Source: Brucella pseudintermedia (GTDB taxonomy: Bacteria; Pseudomonadota; Alphaproteobacteria; Rhizobiales; Rhizobiaceae). From it: 64,000 nt of DNA. This document shows, one piece after another, positions 42,707 to 51,363 of the stretch. The notes beneath the pieces are model-generated. The model saw nothing but the letters and a program-made list of their open reading frames with translations. It had not been told where the DNA came from and did not search any database. The stretch is taken from assembly GCF_042697365.1 (NCBI RefSeq), contig NZ_CP137605.1, one strand, 5' to 3'. The position numbers and the translations under genes were made by a program. Within the stretch, counting starts at the first letter, position 1, and every line of letters begins with the position of its first letter.

Positions 42707-44152
42707 ATGAATATCGAGTCTGCCTTAAGCGACAGCGCCAATATTTTTGACCTCGCGCCAATCTCCCTGTGGCTTGAGGACTATAGCGGCCTGCGCAGGC
42801 AGTTCGAGGAATGGCGCGCGCAGGGCGTTACCGATCTGGGGGCCTTTTTGCACGAAGATACGAGCCGGCTGCGAATCTGCACCAGCCATATCCGGGTGCT
42901 GAAGGTCAATCGCAAGACGCTTTCGCTTTTCGAGGCCGATAGCGTCGACCATCTGGTCACCAATCTGGAACGCGTGTTCCGCGACGACATGCTGGACCCG
43001 CATATCGACGAGATGGTGCAGCTGTGGAATGGCGGCAATGCCTTTTCGAGCGATACCATCAACTATACGCTCAACGGCAAACGGCTCGACATTCAGTTGA
43101 AGGGTGTTGTGCTGCCTGGCTATGAGCACACCTGGGAGCGCGTCCTGCTTTCCATCGAGGACGTGACCGCGCGCGAAAATGCCCGTCGCGAGCAGGACCG
43201 CCACAAGCGTCATGCGCAGGGGCTTTTCGAGCATTCGCCGGTTTCCCTCTGGGTCGAGGATTTCAGCCGCATCAAGCAGTTGATGGATGATGTGCGCCAG
43301 CGCGGTATTGTCGATTTTCGCGTATTCACCGACGTGCATCCGGAATTCGTGCGCCAGTGCATGAGCGAAATCCGCGTGCTCGAAATCAATTCCGAAACGC
43401 TTGCCCTCTTTCTCGCGCCCGACAAGAAAACCCTGCTGCAAAACCTGCCGCATATCTTTAAGGATGAGATGGAAGTATCGTTCCGCGAGCAGCTGATCGA
43501 CTTGTGGAACGGCGTTCTGTTCCAGCGCCGCGAAGTGGTCAATTATGCGCTCGACGGCACCGAGCGGCATGTGTTGCTGCAATTCTCGGTCCTGCCGGGG
43601 CATGAGCAGGACTGGTCGCTGGTGCAGGTCGCCCTCACCGACATCACTGCCCGCAAGAAGGCGGAAGCCTATCTGGAATATCTCGGCAAGCACGATGTGC
43701 TGACGAAGCTGCACAATCGCGCCTTTTATGTCGATGAGCTAAACCGGCTCGAGCGCAAGGGCCATACGCCGATTTCTATCATCATCATCGATCTCAATGG
43801 CCTCAAGGCCGCCAATGATCAATGGGGCCATGCCACGGGTGACGGATTGCTGCGGCGCCTGGGCGAAGTGCTGAATGAGGCTGTGAAGCAGCCGGGCCAT
43901 GCGGCCCGCATCGGCGGTGACGAGTTCGCCGTCGTACTGCCCTATGTGGACGAGCGCGGCGCCGAAGCGATGGTCGAGGATATTCAGCGGCTGGTGGATA
44001 TCAACAACCAGTATTATTCGCAGCTCAAGCTCAATCTTTCCATCGGCACCGCCACGAGCCTACCCGGCGAAAAGCTGGAAACCGTCGCCAAGCGCGCCGA
44101 CCTGCTAATGTATGAAAACAAACGCCAGCAATATACGGGCCGCACGATCTAG
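42707..44152 (+). CDS. Diguanylate cyclase with duplicated PAS-like sensory domain
   Basis: Soluble 481-residue GGDEF protein. Residues about 17-150 and 174-310 are two diverged copies of one domain: PISLWLEDYSGL versus PVSLWVEDFSRI, SHIRVLKVNRKTLSLF versus SEIRVLEINSETLALF, VQLWNGG versus IDLWNGV, each ending in a D(V/I)TAR linker, as in PAS-type domains. The GGDEF domain has LTKLHNRAFY near 331 and intact RIGGDEFAVVLPY near 400, so it should make cyclic-di-GMP. No RxxD inhibitory site precedes it. Start at 42707 follows GGAACGGA. The stop codon shares CTAG with the convergent yigZ-like stop. Confidence 0.88.
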   Translation: MNIESALSDSANIFDLAPISLWLEDYSGLRRQFEEWRAQGVTDLGAFLHEDTSRLRICTSHIRVLKVNRKTLSLFEADSVDHLVTNLERVFRDDMLDPHIDEMVQLWNGGNAFSSDTINYTLNGKRLDIQLKGVVLPGYEHTWERVLLSIEDVTARENARREQDRHKRHAQGLFEHSPVSLWVEDFSRIKQLMDDVRQRGIVDFRVFTDVHPEFVRQCMSEIRVLEINSETLALFLAPDKKTLLQNLPHIFKDEMEVSFREQLIDLWNGVLFQRREVVNYALDGTERHVLLQFSVLPGHEQDWSLVQVALTDITARKKAEAYLEYLGKHDVLTKLHNRAFYVDELNRLERKGHTPISIIIIDLNGLKAANDQWGHATGDGLLRRLGEVLNEAVKQPGHAARIGGDEFAVVLPYVDERGAEAMVEDIQRLVDINNQYYSQLKLNLSIGTATSLPGEKLETVAKRADLLMYENKRQQYTGRTI

Positions 44153-44736
44153 TCGTCGAACTTGATGACGGTCTTGCCGCGCGTCAGATCGGTCACGAGC
44201 CGCGCAATATCATCCTGCACGGCAATGGGCATCGCACCCGTTATCTCGACGCCGGTGCCGGTGAAGTTTTCCTGCGCAATAGCGAGATTTTCGACAGCGG
44301 TGAGACGCGCCTTTAAAAGCGCATGGTCGGAAAAATCGCAGGCGAAATGGAAGCCGACCAGCGGGATGACCTCGGTCTTTTCGGCCTGTCGCAGACAGGT
44401 CGCGGCAGTACCGCCATATGCGCGCATCAAGCCGCCGCTGCCAAGCAGGATGCCGCCGAACCAGCGCGTAACCACAACCACGATGTTGTCGAGCTGCTGG
44501 CCGTCGATGGCTTGCAGGATCGGCTTGCCCGCCGTGCCGCTCGGCTCGCCATCGTCGCTGAACCGATAGTTTTGCCCCATGCGCCACGCCCAGCAATTAT
44601 GGTTGGCGGCAAGGTCCGAATGCTCGCTCAAGAAATCCTTCGCCGCCTGTTCGTTCGCAACCGGCGCGGCAATGGCCAGAAACCGGCTCTTCTTGATCTC
44701 CTGGCTGAAGGTTTCGACGCGGCTGATCGTGAACAT
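44149..44736 (-). CDS. YigZ/IMPACT family protein
   Basis: A 195-residue cytosolic protein. The UPF0029/IMPACT N-terminal domain is clear: FSQEIKKSRFLAIAAPVANE, then NHNCWAWRMGQ and FSDDGEPSGTAGKPILQAID, followed by VVVTRWFGGILLGSGGLMRA. A C-terminal DUF1949-type domain begins near residue 130. The eukaryotic homologue IMPACT affects Gcn2 signalling; the bacterial role is unresolved. It is convergent with the GGDEF gene, their stop codons overlapping by 4 bp. Confidence 0.9.
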   Translation of the reverse strand: MFTISRVETFSQEIKKSRFLAIAAPVANEQAAKDFLSEHSDLAANHNCWAWRMGQNYRFSDDGEPSGTAGKPILQAIDGQQLDNIVVVVTRWFGGILLGSGGLMRAYGGTAATCLRQAEKTEVIPLVGFHFACDFSDHALLKARLTAVENLAIAQENFTGTGVEITGAMPIAVQDDIARLVTDLTRGKTVIKFDD

Positions 44737-44870
44737 GGCAATCCCGAAAACAATAACGTTTGCGCCCTAACATTTTCCATTGAGGATGACGACCCCTTCC
44801 GACTTTCTATCCGGGCGCTAAGATGCTGACGCATCACGCCGGGAAATGCTCAATCGCCGCACGGGCTTGA

Positions 44871-44905
44871 CCAAAACTCGATGAGCCAAACTCATTGAGT
44901 TTTGG
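44871..44905 (+). promoter_or_regulatory. 35-nt near-perfect hairpin in the deaminase-operon leader
   Basis: CCAAAACTC and GAGTTTTGG pair, then ATGAG and CTCAT inside with a G-T pair between them, closing the loop CCAAA. This 15-bp stem lies about 105 bp upstream of the amidohydrolase start and just after TTGACC (44868-44873). It may be an operator-like dyad or an RNA hairpin; no T-run follows. Confidence 0.55.
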
Positions 44906-44957
44906 TATTTCCCGCCATTGCGCCCACCGATTATAGGGTATAAGGCAATTGAAAAAT

Positions 44958-44977
44958 GAGCCCTTCTTTTTGGGCTC
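44958..44977 (+). promoter_or_regulatory. Second leader hairpin before the deaminase operon
   Basis: GAGCCC and GGGCTC flank TTCTTTTT, ending 33 bp before the amidohydrolase start. It follows a TATAGGGTATAAGG stretch (44932-44945). Together with the hairpin at 44871 it suggests a structured leader. Confidence 0.45.
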
Positions 44978-45010
44978 GGTTCTTGCATACCCAGATGAAA
45001 GGTCCCGCCG

Positions 45011-46306
45011 ATGTTCGATTTGATCGTGAGAAACGCCAATCTCCCCGACGGTCGCGAAAAGCAGGACATTCTGGTCAAGGACGGCAAGATTGCCGATATT
45101 GTGCCCTCCACGGGCGAGCATCAGGCGGCACAGGAAATCGATGCAACCGACCGGCTCGTAACCCCGCCTTTCGTCGACCCGCATTTCCACATGGACGCGA
45201 CCCTGTCGCTCGGCCTGCCGCGCCTCAACCGCTCCGGCACGCTTCTGGAGGGCATCGCGCTGTGGGGTGAACTGAAGCCGATGCTGACCGTCGAAGCCAT
45301 GGTCGAGCGCGCCCTGCGCTATTGCGATCTGGCCGTCAGCCAGGGCCTGCTGGCAATCCGCAGCCATGTCGATGTCAGCGACCCGCGCCTTCTCACCGCG
45401 GAAGCGATGATCGAAGTGCGCGAGAAGGTGAAGCCTTATATCGACCTGCAACTGGTCGCCTTCCCGCAGGACGGCTATTACCGTTCGCCGGGTGCGGTCG
45501 ATCTCGTCAACCGCTCGCTCGACATGGGTCTCGATGTCGTCGGCGGCATTCCGCATTTTGAACGCACCATGGCTGATGGCGCGGCCTCGCTGGAAGCGCT
45601 CTGCCGCATCGCCGCCGAGCGCGGCCTGCCGGTCGATATTCATTGCGACGAAAGCGACGACCCGATGTCGCGCCATGTCGAAACGCTGGCCGCCGAGACC
45701 ATGCGCTTCGGGCTACAAGGCCGCGTTTCCGGCTCGCATCTCACCTCCATGCACTCCATGGATAATTATTACGTCTCGAAACTCATTCCGCTGATCGCGG
45801 AAGCGAAGATGAACGCAATCCCCAACCCGCTCATCAACATCACGCTGCAAGGCCGCGCCGACACCTATCCGAAACGCCGCGGCATGACACGCGTGCCGGA
45901 ACTGATGGCGGCGGGCATCAATGTTGCTTTCGGCCACGACTGCGTGATGGACCCGTGGTATTCGATGGGTTCCGGCGACATGCTGGAAGTGGGACACATG
46001 GCAATCCATGTCGCGCAGATGACGTCCATCGAAGGCAAGCGGCAGGTTTTCGACGCGCTGACCGTCAACTCGGCCAAGGCGCTCGGCCTCGAAGGCTATG
46101 GTCTCGCCAAGGGCTGCAATGCGGACTTCGTGGTGTTGCAGGCACGCGACCCCATCGAAGCGCTGCGCCTCAAGGCAAACCGCCTCAAGGTCGTGAAGCG
46201 CGGCAAGGTGATCGCCGAAACCCCGCAGCGCGTCAGCACGCTCAATCTCGAAGGCCGTCCGGCATCGGTTGACGGGGCTGATTACGCGCCGATCGGCCAG
46301 CTTTAG
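45011..46306 (+). CDS. Amidohydrolase, cytosine deaminase-like
   Basis: A 431-residue metal-dependent deaminase. Zinc/iron ligands are visible: TPPFVDPHFHMDATL near 55 (HxH), LPVDIHCDESDDPM near 209, SGSHLTSMHSM near 242 and FGHDCVMDPWY near 310 with the catalytic aspartate. The layout matches cytosine deaminase (CodA) and its relatives acting on ring amino groups such as isoguanine or N-alkyl-ammelides. It precedes a BMP-type nucleoside/base ABC importer in the same direction, so it probably deaminates the imported base. The substrate is not certain. Confidence 0.87.
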   Translation: MFDLIVRNANLPDGREKQDILVKDGKIADIVPSTGEHQAAQEIDATDRLVTPPFVDPHFHMDATLSLGLPRLNRSGTLLEGIALWGELKPMLTVEAMVERALRYCDLAVSQGLLAIRSHVDVSDPRLLTAEAMIEVREKVKPYIDLQLVAFPQDGYYRSPGAVDLVNRSLDMGLDVVGGIPHFERTMADGAASLEALCRIAAERGLPVDIHCDESDDPMSRHVETLAAETMRFGLQGRVSGSHLTSMHSMDNYYVSKLIPLIAEAKMNAIPNPLINITLQGRADTYPKRRGMTRVPELMAAGINVAFGHDCVMDPWYSMGSGDMLEVGHMAIHVAQMTSIEGKRQVFDALTVNSAKALGLEGYGLAKGCNADFVVLQARDPIEALRLKANRLKVVKRGKVIAETPQRVSTLNLEGRPASVDGADYAPIGQL

Positions 46307-46345
46307 AGCCGGTTTCTGTTTTTACTGAATCACCGGAACCGCTCT
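46305..46345. repeat. Short palindromic intergenic repeat
   Basis: AGAGCCGGTTTC ... CACCGGAACCGCTCT forms an imperfect hairpin starting on the deaminase stop codon. It resembles AGAGC-type repeats common in Rhizobiales intergenic DNA. Confidence 0.55.
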
Positions 46346-46361
46346 AACTATTTGTTTTGTC

Positions 46362-46405
46362 GCATTTTCCAACGCAAAACCGTTTCACAGTTTTGCTGGA
46401 AATGC
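46362..46405. repeat. Palindromic intergenic repeat unit
   Basis: GCATTTTCCAACGCAAAACC ... GTTTTGCTGGAAATGC folds into a hairpin and matches the units at 12262 and 26043. It lies between the deaminase and the BMP binding protein. Confidence 0.75.
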
Positions 46406-46539
46406 TCCAGAATCTTCTTGAATTCAAGGCGGTTTGGGCAATGATGGAAATCGTTGCTCATGACGTAAGCACGTCAAAACGAAGCAACCGGCTGCGCGCA
46501 CCCGCGCGCCGAAAACACACATGAGGGGTCCCTGACCAA

Positions 46540-47538
46540 ATGACCAAAATCATCAAGACATCGAACTTCACGCGCCGCGATTTTCTTGCAATGTCGGCAG
46601 CGCTTGGTGCAACGGCGATGACCAGCCGCGCCTTCGCCGCCGATGAAAAGCTGAAAGTCGCAGGCATCCACGCCTCGCCGGTGGAAAATGCCTGGAACTC
46701 ACGCCTTCATGCCGCCTTGCAACAGGCCAATGATGCTGGCCTGATCGACTATGTTTTTTCCGAAGGCGTTTCGGCGAGCGACTATCCCCGCGCCATGCGC
46801 GAATATGCCGAACAGGGCATCAAGCTGATCGTGGGCGAATCCTACGCTGTTGAACGCGAAGCGCGGCAGGTCGCGGGCGACTATCCGCAGACGGCTTTCG
46901 TCATGGGTTCCTCCGGCAAGCCGCAGGGCGACAATTTCGGCGTCTTCGGCACCTGGAATTTCGAAGCGGGCTATCTCACCGGAATGCTGGCGGGCGCGAT
47001 GAGCAAGTCCGGCATCTTCGGCTCGGTCGGCGCGGTGCCGATCCCGGAAATCAACATGCTGATCAACGCCTTTCAGGATGGCGTGCGCGAAACGCGGCCA
47101 GACGCGAAGTTCGTCGCCTCCTTCATGGGCACCTTCTTCGATCCGCCGAAGGCGCGCGAGGCCGGGCTTGCAGCGATCGATTCCGGCGCGGACATTCTGT
47201 TCGGCGAACGCATCGGCACGGCAGATGCCGCCAAGGAGCGCGGCATCAAGGCCATCGGTTCGCTAACCGACTATACGCCGCGTTATCCCGATACGGTTTT
47301 TGCCAATGCAATCTGGAACTTCGGGCCAATCCTTAACGCGGCAATCGCGGACGTGAAGGCTGGACAGCCCGCGGGCAAGGACTACACGCCTTTCAGCATG
47401 ATGAAGGAAGGCGGCAACGACATCATCTATGTCAAGGGCATCGCACCGGCAGAAGCGGAAGCGAAGATGGAAGCGCGCCGCAACGAGATCAAATCCGGTG
47501 CCTTTACGCTGAAGCTGAACGCCGAAGAGCCGAAATAA
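46540..47538 (+). CDS. BMP family ABC substrate-binding protein
   Basis: Periplasmic BMP/Med-type lipoprotein-family binding protein of 332 residues, which in characterised systems binds nucleosides or purines. The N-terminus has a twin-arginine signal (NFTRRDFLAMSAALGATAMT) ending near ASRAFAAD, and no lipobox cysteine. VAGIHASPVENAWNSRLHAA near 46 and FGVFGTWNFEAGYLTGMLAG near 133 fit the family. The preceding 233-bp gap carries two palindromic repeats, so the gene may have its own promoter. Confidence 0.88.
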   Translation: MTKIIKTSNFTRRDFLAMSAALGATAMTSRAFAADEKLKVAGIHASPVENAWNSRLHAALQQANDAGLIDYVFSEGVSASDYPRAMREYAEQGIKLIVGESYAVEREARQVAGDYPQTAFVMGSSGKPQGDNFGVFGTWNFEAGYLTGMLAGAMSKSGIFGSVGAVPIPEINMLINAFQDGVRETRPDAKFVASFMGTFFDPPKAREAGLAAIDSGADILFGERIGTADAAKERGIKAIGSLTDYTPRYPDTVFANAIWNFGPILNAAIADVKAGQPAGKDYTPFSMMKEGGNDIIYVKGIAPAEAEAKMEARRNEIKSGAFTLKLNAEEPK

Positions 47539-47607
47539 TCTTGCCTCCGCGCCGGTGCTTCAACGCTCGTTCCAGCACCGGCGCACCCTCCTGCACGGGC
47601 CTCTCCC

Positions 47608-49137
47608 ATGACCTCCACCGTCCTTGAACTGCAAAATATCACCAAGCGCTTTGGCCCGTTGACCGCCAATGACGATATTTCGCTCAAGCTCGAACGCGGT
47701 GAAATTCTCGCGTTTCTTGGCGAAAACGGTGCAGGCAAGACCACGCTGATGAACATCCTGTTCGGCCATTATGTGCCGGATGAAGGCCGCGTCTTCGTCA
47801 AGGGGGCGGAAATCCCGCAGGGCAAGCCGCGCGCGGCAATCGATGCGGGCGTGGGCATGGTGCACCAGCATTTCACGCTCGCGCCCAATCTCACCGTGCT
47901 TGAGAACATCATCACCGGCACGGAGAGCCTCTGGAAGCTCAAATCCGCGCACGGGCCTGCGCGCACCAAAATCGCCCAGATTGCAACGCGCTTCGGCTTG
48001 CAGGTCGATCCCGATGCGCGGCTGGGCGATCTGTCGGTGGGCGAGCAGCAGCGCGTCGAAATTCTGAAAGCGCTCTATAACAACGCCGACATACTGATCC
48101 TCGACGAGCCAACCGCCGTTTTGACCACGCAGGAAGCCGAAAGCCTGTTCGCGACGCTCAAGGAGATGGCGCGTCAGGGCCTGTCGCTGATCTTCATTTC
48201 GCACAAGCTGCATGAAGTCATGTCGGCAGCCGACCGCGTTGTCGTCCTGCGCGGCGGCAAGCTTGTCGCCGAACGCAAGGCATCCGAAACCTCGAAAGAA
48301 GAACTCGCCGAACTGATGGTCGGCCGTCGCGTTTCGCGCCCTGCACGCGCTGCGGCCACACCCGGCGAGACCTTGCTGGAAGCAAAGAATGTAACGGTCG
48401 TTGAAGATGGGGCCACCCGCCTTTCCGACCTCCATTTCCACGTTCGCGCCGGTGAAACGCTTGGCATCATCGGCGTGTCCGGCAACGGCCAGGCAGCGCT
48501 TGGGCGGCTCGTTTCCGGCCTCAGCCAACCGGCAAGCGGCGAGCTTGCAATGTTCGGGCAGACGGTCACGAAATTCGACCCTCGCCAGTTTGTGGCGGCT
48601 GGTGTTGGCCGCATCCCGGAAGACCGCAATGCCGAAGGCGCAATCGGCGATCTGACGCTGTGGGAAAATGCGGTGCTGGAACGCGTGCGCGATCCGCAGT
48701 TTTCCAACGGACTGCTGGTCAACCGCACGGCAGCGCGGGAATTCACCAACCGCATCATCAAGGATTTCGATGTGCGCGGCGGCACACCCGACAGCCGCAT
48801 TCGCCTGCTTTCCGGCGGCAACATGCAAAAGCTAATTCTGGGCCGCAATCTGGAAACCGCTCCGCGCATCCTGATCGCCGCGCAGCCGACGCGCGGCCTC
48901 GATGAAGGCGCGGTCGCGGCCATCCATGCCCGCATTCTGGAAGCGCGCGCCAAGGGCGCCGCCGTATTGCTGATCTCGGAAGATCTGGATGAAATCATTG
49001 GCTTGGCGGATCGGGTTCAAGCCATTGTTAAAGGCCGTCTTTCCCCGCCCATTGACGCGGAAGAAGCCAATGCGCAGCGATTGGGCCTGATGATGGCGGG
49101 CGAATGGCAGAATAATACCAACAAGGGGCTGAACTGA
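47608..49137 (+). CDS. Nucleoside/base ABC transporter ATPase (YufO-like)
   Basis: A 509-residue tandem ATPase. First half: Walker A GENGAGKTTLMN near 39, signature LSVGEQQRVEILKAL near 143, Walker B ILILDEPTAVL. Second half: degenerate Walker A GVSGNGQAALG near 294, signature LSGGNMQKLILGRNL near 402, and ILIAAQPTRGLD, where the Walker B carboxylates are replaced, as is usual for nucleoside (BMP-linked) ATPases compared with sugar ones. Its stop shares one base with the permease start (TGATG). Confidence 0.92.
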   Translation: MTSTVLELQNITKRFGPLTANDDISLKLERGEILAFLGENGAGKTTLMNILFGHYVPDEGRVFVKGAEIPQGKPRAAIDAGVGMVHQHFTLAPNLTVLENIITGTESLWKLKSAHGPARTKIAQIATRFGLQVDPDARLGDLSVGEQQRVEILKALYNNADILILDEPTAVLTTQEAESLFATLKEMARQGLSLIFISHKLHEVMSAADRVVVLRGGKLVAERKASETSKEELAELMVGRRVSRPARAAATPGETLLEAKNVTVVEDGATRLSDLHFHVRAGETLGIIGVSGNGQAALGRLVSGLSQPASGELAMFGQTVTKFDPRQFVAAGVGRIPEDRNAEGAIGDLTLWENAVLERVRDPQFSNGLLVNRTAAREFTNRIIKDFDVRGGTPDSRIRLLSGGNMQKLILGRNLETAPRILIAAQPTRGLDEGAVAAIHARILEARAKGAAVLLISEDLDEIIGLADRVQAIVKGRLSPPIDAEEANAQRLGLMMAGEWQNNTNKGLN

Positions 49138-50180
49138 TGCGTATCGAACGACGCGAAACACGGCCCATGGCTCTGGTGGCAACGGCACCGATCATCGCCG
49201 TCCTGACTGCCTTCGTGCTTGCCGGATTGCTGATCGCTGCCGCCGGTGCGCCGGTTCTGGAAGCCTTCCGGCAGATCGCCATTGGCGCTTTCGGCAACAA
49301 GCTTTCGATCACCGAAACGCTCACCCGCGCAACGCCCCTGATGCTGACCGGCCTTGCCGCCGCCGTCGCCTTCCGCTCGAAACTCTGGAATATCGGAGCC
49401 GAAGGCCAGTTCTATATGGGCGCGCTGGCGGTGGTCGCCTGCGGCACGCAGTTGCAGCTTCCAGCCGCCATCCTCATTCCGCTTCTGCTGATCGTCGGCG
49501 CGATTGCGGGCATGGTTTTTCTGCTGATCCCGCTCGGGCTTCGCCTGCGCTTTGGCGTCGATGAAGTGGTGACGACGCTGCTTTTGAATTTCGTCGCCGT
49601 GCTCATCGTTTCGATGATGATCGAGGGGCCGATGAAAGATCCGCTTGCCTTCGGCTGGCCGCAATCCGAACCCGTTCCCGATGCCGCCGTGCTGCCCAAG
49701 ATCATGTCCGGCATGCGGCTCCATATCGGCATCGTGATTGCCATCGCGCTGGCGATCATCATCGCCTATGTGCAGAAACGGACCGTATTCGGGCTTGAAA
49801 CCAAGGCTGCGGGGCTCAACCCTGCCGCTGCCCGCTTCGCCGGTGTGCCCTTGGCCAGAACGCTGATAAAGGTGGCCTGCATTTCCGGCGGTCTGGCCGG
49901 GCTTGCGGGCGCGATACAGGTGATGGGCGTGAAGGGCTATGTCACGACCGATCTTTCACCGGGCTTCGGCTATTCCGGCATCATTGTCGCGATGCTCGCC
50001 AATCTGAACCCCATCGGCGCGATCTTCTCCGCGCTTTTTGCAGCCGCGATGTTTGTCGGCGCAGACGGCATGAGCCGCGCCATCGGCATCCCGAGCTTCA
50101 TCGCCGATGTTACCGTGGCTCTGTCGCTCCTGACCATGCTGGTTGCGCTGTTCTTCACACAATACAGGATCGCCCGATGA
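49137..50180 (+). CDS. Nucleoside/base ABC permease 1 (YufP-like)
   Basis: Permease of 347 residues, BPD_transp_2, about ten helices. ATPLMLTGLAAAVAFRSKLW near 60 followed by NIGAEGQFYMGAL is the typical motif of nucleoside permeases; FGLETKAAGLNPAAARFAGV near 216 is the cytoplasmic coupling loop. It overlaps the second permease by 4 bp (ATGA) and presumably forms a heterodimer with it. Confidence 0.92.
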   Translation: MRIERRETRPMALVATAPIIAVLTAFVLAGLLIAAAGAPVLEAFRQIAIGAFGNKLSITETLTRATPLMLTGLAAAVAFRSKLWNIGAEGQFYMGALAVVACGTQLQLPAAILIPLLLIVGAIAGMVFLLIPLGLRLRFGVDEVVTTLLLNFVAVLIVSMMIEGPMKDPLAFGWPQSEPVPDAAVLPKIMSGMRLHIGIVIAIALAIIIAYVQKRTVFGLETKAAGLNPAAARFAGVPLARTLIKVACISGGLAGLAGAIQVMGVKGYVTTDLSPGFGYSGIIVAMLANLNPIGAIFSALFAAAMFVGADGMSRAIGIPSFIADVTVALSLLTMLVALFFTQYRIAR

Positions 50181-51121
50181 ACGAGTTGATGGATATTCTA
50201 CTCTCCGCCGGTCTGTGGGTTTCGGTCCTGCGCATTGCAACGCCGCTGATTTTCGGCACGCTCGGCGCGCTTTATTGCGAACGCGCCGGTGTGCTCAATC
50301 TCGGCATCGAAGGCATCATGACCTTCGGCGCAATGATCGGCTGGCTGACCGTGTTCAACGGCGCGGACCTATGGACCGGCGTAGCGGTGGCGGCGGCTTC
50401 CGGCGCGCTGTTCGGCCTGCTTCATGCGGCCCTCACCGTGCCGCTCGGCCTGTCGCAGCACGTGGTGGGCCTTGGCATCACACTGTTTGCGTCAAGCCTT
50501 TCCTATTTCCTGTTCCGGCTTCTGGTGCCGCTGTCCTCGACACCGCCGTCCATCACGCCTTTCCAGCCGCTCAATCCGGGCTGGCTCACAGGCATACCTT
50601 TCATCGGGCAGGTGCTTGGCACGCAGACGGCGCTGACATGGATCGCCATTCCGCTGGCGCTTCTGCTCGGTTACGTGCTTTTCCGCACGCCGCTCGGCCT
50701 TGCAATCCGCATGACCGGCGAAAACCCGCATGCGGCGGAAGCGCAAGGCATCAACCCGATCCGGGTGCGCATTTTCACGATCATGTTCGGCAGCGCGCTG
50801 ATGGCTGTCGGCGGCGCGTTCCTGACGCTTTCGGCGTTCAATTCGTTCTTCCCCACCATGATGCAGGGACGCGGCTGGGTCTGTATCGCGCTTGTCGTCT
50901 TCGCCTCGTGGAAACCGGCACGCGCGCTTGTGGGCGCCCTGCTCTTCGCACTGTTCGATGCATTCCAGCTTCGCTTGCAGACGGTTTACGGCAAGGCCGT
51001 GCCCTACCAGCTTTTCCTCATGATCCCTTATATCATGTCGATTGTGGCGCTGATCATCATGGCGCGCCGCGCCCGTGTCCCACAGGCGCTGATGCAGCCC
51101 TATCGCCGCGGCGAGCGGTAA
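50177..51121 (+). CDS. Nucleoside/base ABC permease 2 (YufQ-like)
   Basis: Permease of 314 residues, BPD_transp_2. ATPLIFGTLGALYCERAGVL near 22 followed by NLGIEGIMTFGAMIG is the signature of the second nucleoside permease; TPLGLAIRMTGENPHAAEAQ near 175 is the coupling loop. Last gene of the base-uptake cluster; the next element downstream is a large palindromic repeat and a terminator shared with typA. Confidence 0.92.
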   Translation: MNELMDILLSAGLWVSVLRIATPLIFGTLGALYCERAGVLNLGIEGIMTFGAMIGWLTVFNGADLWTGVAVAAASGALFGLLHAALTVPLGLSQHVVGLGITLFASSLSYFLFRLLVPLSSTPPSITPFQPLNPGWLTGIPFIGQVLGTQTALTWIAIPLALLLGYVLFRTPLGLAIRMTGENPHAAEAQGINPIRVRIFTIMFGSALMAVGGAFLTLSAFNSFFPTMMQGRGWVCIALVVFASWKPARALVGALLFALFDAFQLRLQTVYGKAVPYQLFLMIPYIMSIVALIIMARRARVPQALMQPYRRGER

Positions 51122-51140
51122 GCGCTTCACGCAACGCCAG

Positions 51141-51272
51141 CCCCTCATCCTGAGGAGCCGCCGCAGGCGGCGTCTCGAAGGGCAAGGGGCGGCGATGCCG
51201 TGCGGCAGCGTCTCCCGATCTTTCGAGACGGCATCCTTCGCTCCGCGAAGGCCGCCTCCTCAAGATGAGGGA
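51141..51272. repeat. Large inverted-repeat element (about 130 bp)
   Basis: The left end CCCCTCATCCTGAGGAGCCG is mirrored by CCTCCTCAAGATGAGGG at the right end (51255-51271), and CGTCTCGAAGG (51170-51180) by CTTTCGAGACGG (51230-51241). A smaller hairpin (CCTTCGCTCCGCGAAGG) lies inside. The element fills the gap between two convergent genes and looks like a mobile or REP-like unit. Confidence 0.7.
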
Positions 51273-51317
51273 GACACGCGAACCGCAGCGCGATTGACAC
51301 AGCAGAATCTCCAAGCA

Positions 51318-51346
51318 AAAACGGCGGCCTTTCGGACCGCCGTTTT
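51318..51346. terminator. Bidirectional terminator between nucleoside permease and typA
   Basis: AAAACGGCGG and CCGCCGTTTT, with an inner CC/GG pair, and flanking A/T tracts on both sides. It lies 17 bp from the typA stop. Confidence 0.85.
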
Positions 51347-51363
51347 CTTTTATACTGTCGGGC

